Below, piece after piece: positions 1 to 6,041 of a DNA stretch of 7,492 nucleotides. Numbering within the stretch: position 1 is the first letter of the stretch; each line of letters begins with the position of its first letter. The notes under the pieces were generated by a model. The model saw only the letters and a program-made list of their open reading frames with translations, was not told the DNA's origin and did not search any database. A program made the translations under genes and the position numbers. The DNA lies in assembly GCA_910587715.1 (NCBI GenBank), contig CAJUMV010000025.1, positions 49,423 through 56,914 on the forward strand, in the 5' to 3' direction. This DNA is from an uncultured Lachnospiraceae bacterium (GTDB taxonomy: Bacteria > Bacillota > Clostridia > Lachnospirales > Lachnospiraceae).

Positions 1-2537
1 GTACTTGCTGTGGAAAGCATATTTGCTCCCCACTGAGTAACTTTAGTTACGACATTTACAAGGTGCGTCCATACCTGACCGGCAAGTTGCGAAAAGCCCT
101 GTACAACGCTATTTACGGCGTTTGTCGCAATCTCGGTCATGCTCTGCATCATATTAGCGCCCCAGGTAATAATCTGGTTCAGTGTATCGGACAGGCATTG
201 CATTGCCTGACCAGGCAGAGCAGCAAGGCCGTTAATCATGCCTTGCACCAAATAGTCGCCCTGTTCCTGCATAACAGTAGAAGGGCTATGAATACCAAAG
301 AAGCTCTTGATTCCGTCAAGTATTCCGCCGCCGAGTTCGCAAGCTGCGTCAAATACAGCGCCAATGCCGCCGACAAGGCCGTTTACGATACCGGCAATAA
401 TATCGGGTACCGCAGTAGCAAGGCCTGCGACAATATCAGGAATCGCGGTTATAATCTGCCAGAGTAAATCTTTTGCGGCTGTAAAAATCTGCGGTATGGC
501 CTCACCGAGTCCGGTAGCGATTGCCGTGATTATCTGCGGCAAGTTTTCAGCTATGGCTACAACAATATCAGGTATTGCCTGAATGATCGCCATTAAAAGA
601 GTGATAGCTGCTTGTAAAATCTGCGGTAGTGCAGTTGTCAGACCGTTTACAATCGCCGTAATAATTTGCGGCAAATTATCCGTTATCGCCTGTACGATAG
701 TCGGTATGGCTTCGATCAAGCCATTCAGCATTTGCACTGCGGCGTCAATAATTTGCGGCAGCGAAGCTACAAGAAAATCCACTACCGAAGTAATGATATT
801 CGGTAAAGCCTGTAAGAGCTTTTCAATGATGATTGGTACTGCGTCAACGATTGCTTGGAATAACTGTACGGCACCTGCAAGTAAATCTGGCAAAGCCGAA
901 ATAAGGCCGTCAGTCAGTGCAGAAACAATCTGAATCGCACAATCAATAATCGTCGGCAGATTTTCCACAAGCATTGTAGCAATCGTGGTAATAATGCTGA
1001 TTGTCTGCTGCATGAGCATAGGCAGCATACCGGAAATACCGTCAACCAGCGCCTGCACGATTTGAACGCCTGCGTCAATAATATCCGGCAGCCAATCAAC
1101 AATACACTCTACAATATCCAGAATACAGATTGAGGCTGCTTCGATAATCTGTGGCGCGCCTGCGGCTATACCACTCGCTAATTTACCAACCAAAACAATA
1201 GCGGTAGTCCATATTTCGTCTGCGCATTCAAAAAGGGCTGTAACGAAAGTTGTAATAAGGCTTGCAACAGAATCTGCTAAACCAGGCGCGCCTTTTATGC
1301 TGTCACAAAAAGCGGAAATAAGACTAAGCGCAGCTTCGATAATCTGTGGTGCAAATTCGGCAACTTTCTGAACTATGTCAGCAAGAACCGTACCAACCGC
1401 TGTAACCATGCCGGAAAACCCGCCTTCGTTAAAGGCTTCCTGGAGCTGACCGACATACTCGTTTGCCTGCTTGACTACTTCTTTTAAGGGCGCGTCGAGA
1501 CCCTTATAAATGGAGATTCCGAGGGACTCCATAGCGGAACCTAAAAGCGTAATCTGACCTTTTAGGTTGTCATTCATAACGGCGGCCATTTCTTCGGCAG
1601 TACCGCTACAATTCCGTAATTCTTCTTCATATCCGGCGACGGTTTCCATACCTTCATTGAATATCAGGTTTAGACCGGATATGGCTTCATCTGTAAATAC
1701 ACTTTGCAGAACTGCGGCTTTTTGGGCGTCGCCCATGCCGTCTGTTGCGGCTTCTACGTCGGTAAGAATGTCTGTTAGATCGCGGAAATTTCCTTCCGCA
1801 TCCTGAACCGCAACAGTGGTTCCGTTAATCGAAACCGCGCCGTTATCCATTTGGGCGGTCAGGTCTCGCATAACTGCCCGGAGTTTAGTGCCGGCCGTGG
1901 AACCTTTTTCGCCTTGGTTCGCCATTGCTTCCAAAAGAGAAGTAACGGTTTGTACGTCCTGGCCGGCTGCGTTCAGATTTGCCGCGCAGTTTTTATAAGC
2001 CTCTCCTAACTGTTCGGCGCTAGTGTTACTATTTGCCTGAGCGTAGGCCAACAGGTCCGCAAAATCAGCAGCGCTTATGGCCGAATTACTAAAAGCCGAA
2101 AGATAGTCAGTGACCATATCCGAGGCTTTCGCCAAGTCCATACCGGACGCAGCAGCGAGATTCAAAACGCCGCCTAATTCTTTAGCAGACTTTTCAGCGT
2201 CCCAGCCTGCGAGGGACATATATTTCAGGGCAGCCGCAGCTTCCGAAGCGCTGAATACTGTTGAGGCTCCGGCGTCGATTGCTGCTTGTTCAAGCATGTT
2301 AAACTCGTCACCAGTCGCGCCGGATAATGCCTGAACTTCGGACATAGCGGCCTCAAATTCCATGCCGACTTTAACCGCGGCCGTGCCTATTCCGATTATC
2401 GCGGTGGATGCTGTAGCTATAACGGCGGTTGTGGCTTTCATGGCGCTGCCAGCAATCTTTGACATGCTGCTAAGCCCTGACTGAAAACTTTTTGTGTCGA
2501 TACTGGTATCAAATTTCAGAGTGCCATCATAAGCCAA
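1..2537 (-). CDS. Tail tape measure protein, TP901 type (N-terminal 845 residues)
   Basis: The frame is open without a stop from TTG 2537 to the window edge, and the C-terminus lies outside. The product sets tail length by extending inside the tube during assembly and later leaves with the DNA. Residues 2-20 (AYDGTLKFDTSIDTKSFQS) match the usual beginning of this family. Residues about 60-390 form the TP901-type core: MEFEAAMSEVQALSGATGDE (59-78), SLAGWDAEKSAKELGGVLN (108-126), then MNDNLKGQITLLGSAMESLG near 320-339, a conserved helix. Residues 418-725 are a hydrophobic helical region with 44-residue repeats. The motif FGIHSPSTVM (747-756) follows, a landmark of tape measure proteins. The frame was checked codon by codon. 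At least 845 residues would correspond to a tail longer than about 125 nm if fully helical (inference). Confidence 0.9.
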   Translation of the reverse strand, partial: MAYDGTLKFDTSIDTKSFQSGLSSMSKIAGSAMKATTAVIATASTAIIGIGTAAVKVGMEFEAAMSEVQALSGATGDEFNMLEQAAIDAGASTVFSASEAAAALKYMSLAGWDAEKSAKELGGVLNLAAASGMDLAKASDMVTDYLSAFSNSAISAADFADLLAYAQANSNTSAEQLGEAYKNCAANLNAAGQDVQTVTSLLEAMANQGEKGSTAGTKLRAVMRDLTAQMDNGAVSINGTTVAVQDAEGNFRDLTDILTDVEAATDGMGDAQKAAVLQSVFTDEAISGLNLIFNEGMETVAGYEEELRNCSGTAEEMAAVMNDNLKGQITLLGSAMESLGISIYKGLDAPLKEVVKQANEYVGQLQEAFNEGGFSGMVTAVGTVLADIVQKVAEFAPQIIEAALSLISAFCDSIKGAPGLADSVASLITTFVTALFECADEIWTTAIVLVGKLASGIAAGAPQIIEAASICILDIVECIVDWLPDIIDAGVQIVQALVDGISGMLPMLMQQTISIITTIATMLVENLPTIIDCAIQIVSALTDGLISALPDLLAGAVQLFQAIVDAVPIIIEKLLQALPNIITSVVDFLVASLPQIIDAAVQMLNGLIEAIPTIVQAITDNLPQIITAIVNGLTTALPQILQAAITLLMAIIQAIPDIVVAIAENLPQIITAIATGLGEAIPQIFTAAKDLLWQIITAIPDIVAGLATAVPDIIAGIVNGLVGGIGAVFDAACELGGGILDGIKSFFGIHSPSTVMQEQGDYLVQGMINGLAALPGQAMQCLSDTLNQIITWGANMMQSMTEIATNAVNSVVQGFSQLAGQVWTHLVNVVTKVTQWGANMLSTAS
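363..1286 (-). repeat. Seven tandem 132-bp units encoding 44-residue tape measure repeats
   Basis: Aligning proline codons gives units starting at residues 418, 462, 506, 550, 594, 638 and 682, every 44 residues with no insertion or loss. The last four units also share prolines at +18 and +29 (568/579, 612/623, 656/667, 700/711), in motifs such as AIPDIV and NLPQII. The second and third units have a proline at +22 (484, 528), showing a 22-residue half-period. All intervals fit multiples of 11, the hendecad period of long helices. A diverged copy begins at 726, where Gly replaces Pro. DNA copies are diverged, so duplication is old or held by protein selection. Confidence 0.75.
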
Positions 2538-2540
2538 AAT

Positions 2541-2549
2541 CCTCACCTC
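2541..2549 (-). promoter_or_regulatory. Ribosome-binding site deciding the tape measure TTG start
   Basis: GAGGTGAGG precedes TTG 2537-2535, with GAGGTG ending 6 bases before the start. An in-frame GTG lies inside this site and has no upstream site of its own. The ATG codons just downstream (near 2528-2533) are out of frame and soon meet a stop. Confidence 0.65.
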
Positions 2550-2588
2550 TTTTCATAAAATGGCTGCGATTATCGGCTCATAATGGCA

Positions 2589-2756
2589 CTACTTAATCTG
2601 TTTCCCGTTGGTTATTTTTATTTCAAATATGGCTGCGCAATTTCTCCCTTTGCAGGCGGTAAATACGCCTTCACAATTTGCCTTTTCGCTGTAAAAAATA
2701 GGCATTTTATAATCACATTCGGGGCATTGCACTTTCTTTTTCTTTTCCTTTTGCAA
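2589..2756 (-). CDS. Com-like zinc-ribbon protein, 55 residues
   Basis: A TTG-started ORF of 55 codons fills most of the gap between Gp15 and the tape measure gene. After a lysine-rich start (QKEKKKKVQ, 2-10) come CPEC at 11-14, the acidic/aromatic middle ANCEGVF (26-32), and CKGRNC at 35-40, then the strand AAIFEIKITNGKQIK. Two cysteine pairs (CX2C at 11/14 and CX4C at 35/40) form a probable zinc ribbon; C28 is extra. The layout, with a strand of FEIKI type right after the second pair, matches the small Com-like proteins of Clostridia phages. Mu Com binds mRNA to activate translation of mom, but no such target is visible here, and the role is unknown. The GTG at codon 9 is a less likely start because it lacks a site of its own. 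Confidence 0.75.
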   Translation of the reverse strand: MQKEKKKKVQCPECDYKMPIFYSEKANCEGVFTACKGRNCAAIFEIKITNGKQIK

Positions 2757-2762
2757 GTGCCG

Positions 2763-2768
2763 CCTCCT
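2763..2768 (-). promoter_or_regulatory. Ribosome-binding site deciding the TTG start at 2756
   Basis: A perfect AGGAGG starts two bases after the Gp15 stop codon and stands 6 bases before TTG 2756-2754. It serves no other reading frame and is the main evidence that the small zinc-ribbon ORF is translated. Confidence 0.75.
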
Positions 2769-2769
2769 G

Positions 2770-3405
2770 TCATATCAGGCCCATAAGGTCGCCGCCGTTT
2801 AAGAGGGCCTGCGTAATAGCGTCAATCCGTTCGCGTTCTTCTTGTGGTACAGGAAGCGCATGTACAGATTTCATACGGCGGTAAAATGCTTTCTGGCTCT
2901 TTGTCATGTCATTGTTGATTTTTATGCTCCGGTAGCTCATGATTTTACAAAACTGGCAGTCTTCGTCAAGGGCCCTGAACATGGCTCTGAATTTCCACCA
3001 GTGAAGGTATTCAATATCCTGTAAGTCAATCCGGTATTGCGAGAGGAACGCCGAATAAATATAATCGTCGTCATGCTCAAAAGAGTAAATCCGCTCTACA
3101 TAGTCGTCAGTCTCGGCCTCGTCGCTTTCATCGTCTTCGGCATTGGTTTTGTACTTTGGGACCTTTTGTTCTTTGCCAGCTTGATAAAACCATAAAAGAG
3201 CTTTTACGGCTTCATGAAGCAATCCTACGGGCGGAAGCTCAGGGTAAAAGAGCTTTACTGCTTTTATGGCTTTTTGATCTTCCGGTACTGACGCATCTTC
3301 CATCATAAGCTCAAAAAGAATGGAGACGCGAAAATCCGTATTGATCGGATATTCAGCGCCTCCTAACTCTACATACTCCGGCAGCAGGTCAATCAGCATA
3401 TTCAT
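2770..3405 (-). CDS. Gp15 family phage protein, second tail assembly chaperone
   Basis: This 211-residue protein fits the bacteriophage Gp15 family, usually encoded directly before the tape measure gene in Firmicutes siphoviruses. Features are the N-terminal LLPEYVELGGAEYPINTDFR (7-26), an amphipathic stretch LLHEAVKALLWFYQAGKE (62-79), an acidic linker (90-101, mostly Asp and Glu) and the conserved core YIYSAFLSQYRIDLQDIEYL (115-134) followed by HWWKFRAMFRAL (135-146). The family has no proven biochemical role; by position it is the counterpart of the longer chaperone (lambda gpGT T domain). The ATG at 3405 shares its A with the upstream stop and lacks a clear ribosome site, so expression probably depends on re-initiation or on frameshifting. 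A second ATG at 3399 is possible. Confidence 0.8.
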   Translation of the reverse strand: MNMLIDLLPEYVELGGAEYPINTDFRVSILFELMMEDASVPEDQKAIKAVKLFYPELPPVGLLHEAVKALLWFYQAGKEQKVPKYKTNAEDDESDEAETDDYVERIYSFEHDDDYIYSAFLSQYRIDLQDIEYLHWWKFRAMFRALDEDCQFCKIMSYRSIKINNDMTKSQKAFYRRMKSVHALPVPQEERERIDAITQALLNGGDLMGLI

Positions 3406-3830
3406 CAGACAGGATAAACAGCGGCGTGATTGTTTCTGTTTTTATTCTTGTTCTGGCTCCGTCTCTGTTCACGGTTCAGGCGCTCGCCGGAATACTTATT
3501 TGTGATAGACTTGGCCTGCTGTACTGCCTGGTTTGCCTGATCGCATATCTTTGTAAAGGCTTCCAGATGATCTCCCAAATGATTCGATCTCGGGAAACAC
3601 CTTTTAGCTGTGCCTTCGCCGAAAATTTGATCGACAAATTTTTCGGTAAGCTGACACTGTAACCGCATTACGGAAGCCACCTGCAAATTCTGGTTCTCAC
3701 CCTGAATATTGCTCTGTGCTTCCTGCAGCGCTGCCATGGTATCATTCAAAGATTTCTGGTAGGTCTCCATTGCGTCGGCGTCTAACAGGTCAAGCTCCAA
3801 TGTAACGTTGTTAATCACTATTTTGCTCAT
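3405..3830 (-). CDS. Tail assembly chaperone, first ORF (DUF6673-like)
   Basis: The protein has 141 residues and matches the pattern I recall for DUF6673 of Firmicutes phages: an N-terminal strand (SKIVINNVTLELDLLDAD, 2-19), a long helix (21-45), the motif FVDQIFGEGTAKRCFP (65-80), then HLEAFTKICDQANQAV (88-103). The C-terminal 25 residues are basic and polar with an Asn/Lys/Arg run (QNKNKNRNN, 126-134). Its place between tube and tape measure genes is that of lambda gpG, a chaperone that binds the tape measure during tail assembly. The ATG at 3830 follows AAAGGAG by 10 bases. The stop overlaps the next start (TGATG), and the next gene is in the -1 frame. The family name is recalled; the chaperone role is inferred mainly from position. 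Confidence 0.65.
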   Translation of the reverse strand: MSKIVINNVTLELDLLDADAMETYQKSLNDTMAALQEAQSNIQGENQNLQVASVMRLQCQLTEKFVDQIFGEGTAKRCFPRSNHLGDHLEAFTKICDQANQAVQQAKSITNKYSGERLNREQRRSQNKNKNRNNHAAVYPV

Positions 3831-3853
3831 ATGCTGATTTCTCCTTTTCTGAT

Positions 3854-4357
3854 TTAAGCCGCAGGTGCAAAGGCAAGAGCGGTAGTATCGAACGTACCGA
3901 GGATAGGGTCACCCACAGCGTTCAGGTTGCCGGAAATGGTCATTTTGTTTTCACCGGTAAAGTCGGAAACTTCTACGGCTACCACAAATTTACGGGCCTC
4001 GAAAGAATGCCCGGCGTCTTCGGCTGCTCCTGCCGGGTTCCAAAGCTCCACGCGGCAGTATTCAAACTCAGCATCTGCGCCCACATAATGGTTACGGCCG
4101 ACTTCATAAATTGCAGTGATAGCTTCCTCTGTTGCGATCTGCTCCGCCTCAAACGGAAACGTAGTTTCGTAGCTTACAATGGAAGAAGATGAGCTGACTT
4201 CATTCACGTATTTTACGCTTTCTGTCTGCGCGCCGGGTTCTTCATCCAGGGTAGTAAAGCCGGTTCCCATAAGTACCCATTTGGCAGCGTCGGCCGTACC
4301 TACGTTCAAGTAATCTGCGTACTGATGACGCCGAATGACTGTTCTGCTTTTATTCAT
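3854..4357 (-). CDS. Major tail tube protein
   Basis: This 167-residue protein is strand-rich and would stack as rings to build the tail tube. The N-terminal segment has LNVGTADAAKWVLMGTGFTT (17-36), a pattern common in siphovirus tube proteins, where an early glycine-rich loop follows the first strand. A serine run (SSSSSI, 55-60) precedes the strand YETTFPFEAEQ (63-73). The later part alternates strands (EFEYCRVELWNP, 97-108; RKFVVAVEVSDFTG, 122-135) and ends with MTISGNLNAVGDPILGTFD (139-157), resembling the final beta hairpin of the tube fold. The ATG at 4357 has AAGGAGG 9 bases upstream. Position between terminator and chaperone genes is standard. No C-terminal Ig-like domain is present. 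Confidence 0.8.
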   Translation of the reverse strand: MNKSRTVIRRHQYADYLNVGTADAAKWVLMGTGFTTLDEEPGAQTESVKYVNEVSSSSSIVSYETTFPFEAEQIATEEAITAIYEVGRNHYVGADAEFEYCRVELWNPAGAAEDAGHSFEARKFVVAVEVSDFTGENKMTISGNLNAVGDPILGTFDTTALAFAPAA

Positions 4358-4787
4358 GCTTTTTAGCCTCCTTGTAATAGATTAACTGTAATTGTATCTG
4401 GTATCTGGCGTTACGCATGGATATATCCATGATATAGCCGGATGATAAAACGGACAGGCTGTCGGGTTCACACCCTTCGGGAAGTTCTGGGAACTTTCCA
4501 AGGCTTTCCTGTTCCTCGACCCATTCGCCGAACCGCTCATAAAACTCGCTGTTCTGTATATTCTGAATGCGGTCCATATCGTAGTATTCGCGACTAACAA
4601 AATTGAATTGATATTGCCGCAGAGTATCACCGTTTACATATCTTTTCAAAATCGGGTTAAATATGCCAGTCTCAATATTGTACTCAATAGCCTGGTCACC
4701 TAAAGCGTTAACTCGGAAAACACCATCCTGCAGGAGAGGGCAGGCCATAAAGAAATTAGTTATTCCTGCAATAATAGATTCGCTCAT
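4350..4787 (-). CDS. Probable tail terminator / minor capsid protein
   Basis: This 145-residue protein belongs to a common Clostridia phage family with the core KRYVNGDTLRQYQFNFVSRE (48-67), then YYDMDRIQNIQNSEFYERF (68-86) and FGEWVEEQ (86-93), ending with ARYQIQLQLIYYKE (127-140). From memory, database relatives are sometimes mislabelled as chloramphenicol resistance protein; no acetyltransferase or transporter feature is visible here. The sandwich of strands around two helices and the position just before the tail tube gene fit the tail terminator (tail completion) protein, which caps the tube end that meets the head. Its ribosome site is weak (GTAGAG), so coupling to the upstream stop four bases away is likely. 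It overlaps the tail tube gene by 8 bases. Confidence 0.65.
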   Translation of the reverse strand: MSESIIAGITNFFMACPLLQDGVFRVNALGDQAIEYNIETGIFNPILKRYVNGDTLRQYQFNFVSREYYDMDRIQNIQNSEFYERFGEWVEEQESLGKFPELPEGCEPDSLSVLSSGYIMDISMRNARYQIQLQLIYYKEAKKHE

Positions 4788-4791
4788 ATCA

Positions 4792-5172
4792 TCACTCTAC
4801 TTTCTCTGCGCCGTCTAAAATTTCCTCTTTTTCAGAAGCTTTCATCCGCTCGAACCACTGACTACCTCTGTTTGGGTCATAGCTTCGACTTTCTGACGTG
4901 TTATAATATTGAGCGGCCGCATATGGCGCGGCATAATCAACTTCGCCGCTACCTATAACAGTTCCGAGCTTGCCGGACTTTTCAAGCATTCCGGTATCAA
5001 ACGGCACACGAGGGCTACACCTTCGCAAAACCTCCGAATCGACAAATTTCTGTTTGCGGCTAAATTGCTCATTCTGTCTTGCAGCGAAAGAAGGGTCCCA
5101 TTCAAGTCTTGCGCTTCCATGCCCTGTCTGTACAACGCTCCCTCTAGGAGTTGTGATTTTATCAAGGGCCAT
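4792..5172 (-). CDS. Minor capsid / neck protein, HK97 gp10-like
   Basis: The protein has 126 residues when started at ATG 5172, or 133 from a TTG at 5193. It carries the signature of the Firmicutes phage minor-capsid family related to HK97 gp10: VPFDTGMLEKSGK (57-69), then VDYAAPYAAAQYY (78-90), then QWFERMKASEKEEIL (105-119). In the gp10 family the DTG-x-L motif and the following Y-A-x-Y strand are the conserved core, and the last helix packs in the ring at the head-tail junction. It would act at the neck when tails join heads. The 1-base TAATG overlap with the upstream gene suggests coupled translation. Four bases separate its stop from the next start. Confidence 0.75.
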   Translation of the reverse strand: MALDKITTPRGSVVQTGHGSARLEWDPSFAARQNEQFSRKQKFVDSEVLRRCSPRVPFDTGMLEKSGKLGTVIGSGEVDYAAPYAAAQYYNTSESRSYDPNRGSQWFERMKASEKEEILDGAEKVE

Positions 5173-5651
5173 TATTTCCCTCCAATCCGCCAATGCCTAA
5201 CTGCCTGGCTTCCTCGTTGTGTGTTGTCTGCGTACTCTATAACGGTTATCAGCGACCCGGTGTATCTGACTTCATGACAAAGCGCCGTCAATTCCTCTTT
5301 TGTAACTGGCTGGCCCAAATCATATGTGCCTGTTCTCCAGGCTGTAGCTGCGGTGCTAGCAAGCAGGATATAAGAACCTTTTTGCAAGGTCCAGTAAAAA
5401 AGAGCGTCTTCCTCTGTCAGCGTCTTATATTGGCTTTCAGGGAGATATGTTCTTTCAGCTTCGATACGAGAGCCAAAAGGAATCCTTATTTTGCAAGTGA
5501 TTTCTTCGGAACGCACACCGCCAGTGAACTTACTGGAATCGAGCTCATAGAAGGACACGCCGAAAATGTTTGTAGGAATGAATACCTCTCTGCGTTTTTC
5601 CTTATCTGTCCGAGTATTAAAGACCGTAATAATCTGATTAGCCGTTATCAT
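5172..5651 (-). CDS. Probable head-closure protein (DUF6751-like)
   Basis: The protein has 159 residues from the ATG at 5651; a GTG at 5663 would add four. Near the N-terminus, ANQIITVFNTRTDK (4-17) and then TNIFGVSFYELDSSKFTGG (27-45) match the pattern I recall for DUF6751 proteins of Clostridia phages: a beta strand with ITVFN, then a T-x-I-x-GVS motif. A beta-rich core with IRIPFG (55-60) and the motif WTLQKGSYILL (87-97) follow, the latter like a barrel strand and turn. The stretch EELTALCHEVRYTGSLITVI forms the C-terminal part. Its place between the connector and the gp10-like protein is where siphoviruses encode the stopper that seals the head (SPP1 gp16 position). The family name is from memory; the head-closure role is inferred from gene order. 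Confidence 0.6.
   Translation of the reverse strand: MITANQIITVFNTRTDKEKRREVFIPTNIFGVSFYELDSSKFTGGVRSEEITCKIRIPFGSRIEAERTYLPESQYKTLTEEDALFYWTLQKGSYILLASTAATAWRTGTYDLGQPVTKEELTALCHEVRYTGSLITVIEYADNTQRGSQAVRHWRIGGK
5178..5183 (-). promoter_or_regulatory. Ribosome-binding site deciding the start at 5172
   Basis: GGAGGG stands 5 bases before ATG 5172-5170. The longer reading frame would use TTG at 5193, which has no comparable site. The stop of the upstream gene shares one base with this ATG (TAATG, 5174-5170). Confidence 0.7.
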
Positions 5652-6019
5652 CTTTTTCGGCACCCCCTAAACAATAAACCTGATGTGCTAAGATACACTC
5701 GAATTTCTGTTTTTGCGTCGTCTCTGGCCTTTTCTTCATTTGCGTCCGCATATGTTACAGAATATCCATCATTATTTTCGGACTTAATTTCTTTAGCCGG
5801 ACTTTGCTCAAAATGATAGAGCTTTTCAGCCGCTGCGCATACTGCGTCTTTTACACAATCGGGAGTCACGTCAAGGGACTGTAAATTTCCAGCTGTAAGA
5901 CCATCAACCAAGTAGGAAGCCTTCATAGCGAAAGAAGGGAAGGCTTCCTCAGGAATAACAGCGCCGAAGTAATTGACTTTATACCAATCATAATCGGCAT
6001 AAGGCTTTTGTATTGCCAT
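5648..6019 (-). CDS. Head-tail connector protein, gp6-like adaptor
   Basis: This 123-residue, mostly helical protein has the pattern of the HK97 gp6 / SPP1 gp15 adaptor group, which forms a ring under the portal at the head vertex. The N-terminus (PYADYDWYKVNYFGAVIPEE, 6-25) is followed by the helix FPSFAMKASYLVDGLTAGNL (27-46), then VKDAVCAAAEKLYHFEQ (56-72), a typical bundle helix of this family. The C-terminal part has a short polar loop and a helix ending in a basic tail. The ATG at 6019 follows GGGAGGG by 7 bases. The stop overlaps the next start as ATGA, so translation of the head-closure protein is probably coupled. The order capsid, connector, closure, gp10-like protein is the standard siphovirus neck order and is the strongest support. 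Confidence 0.75.
   Translation of the reverse strand: MAIQKPYADYDWYKVNYFGAVIPEEAFPSFAMKASYLVDGLTAGNLQSLDVTPDCVKDAVCAAAEKLYHFEQSPAKEIKSENNDGYSVTYADANEEKARDDAKTEIRVYLSTSGLLFRGCRKR
5661..5668 (-). promoter_or_regulatory. Ribosome-binding site deciding the start at 5651
   Basis: AGGGGGTG lies 9 bases before ATG at 5651-5649 and inside the end of the connector gene. The longer frame would begin at GTG 5663, which overlaps this site and has no purine-rich site at a suitable distance upstream. The ATG also makes a classic ATGA stop/start overlap. Confidence 0.6.
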
Positions 6020-6041
6020 AAAAAGGCCCTCCCTTCATGTC

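Noticed and set aside
63..933. Three plus-strand open frames with repetitive Ile/Ala/Cys-rich translations
   Set aside because: They are antisense to the tape measure repeats. Their repetitiveness is a mirror of the 132-bp units, two of them are end to end in one frame, and none has family features.
363..1286. Regularly spaced repeats as a CRISPR array or regulatory iterons
   Set aside because: The units are coding, continuous in one reading frame and diverged at DNA level, without constant repeats and variable spacers.
2551..2640. Near-duplicate of GCAGCCAT plus A/T-rich bases in the zinc-ribbon 3' end and in the gap before the tape measure gene
   Set aside because: Only about nine bases match exactly (ATGGCTGCG on the plus strand at 2560-2568 and 2629-2637); this is close to chance and shows no clear structure.
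5173..5193. Upstream TTG start for the minor capsid gene
   Set aside because: It has no ribosome site, while ATG 5172 has GGAGGG at 5 bases and a TAATG junction.
5193..5816. A 207-codon plus-strand open frame
   Set aside because: It covers three overlapping minus-strand genes that have clear family patterns and ribosome sites; its translation is cysteine- and phenylalanine-rich without domain features.
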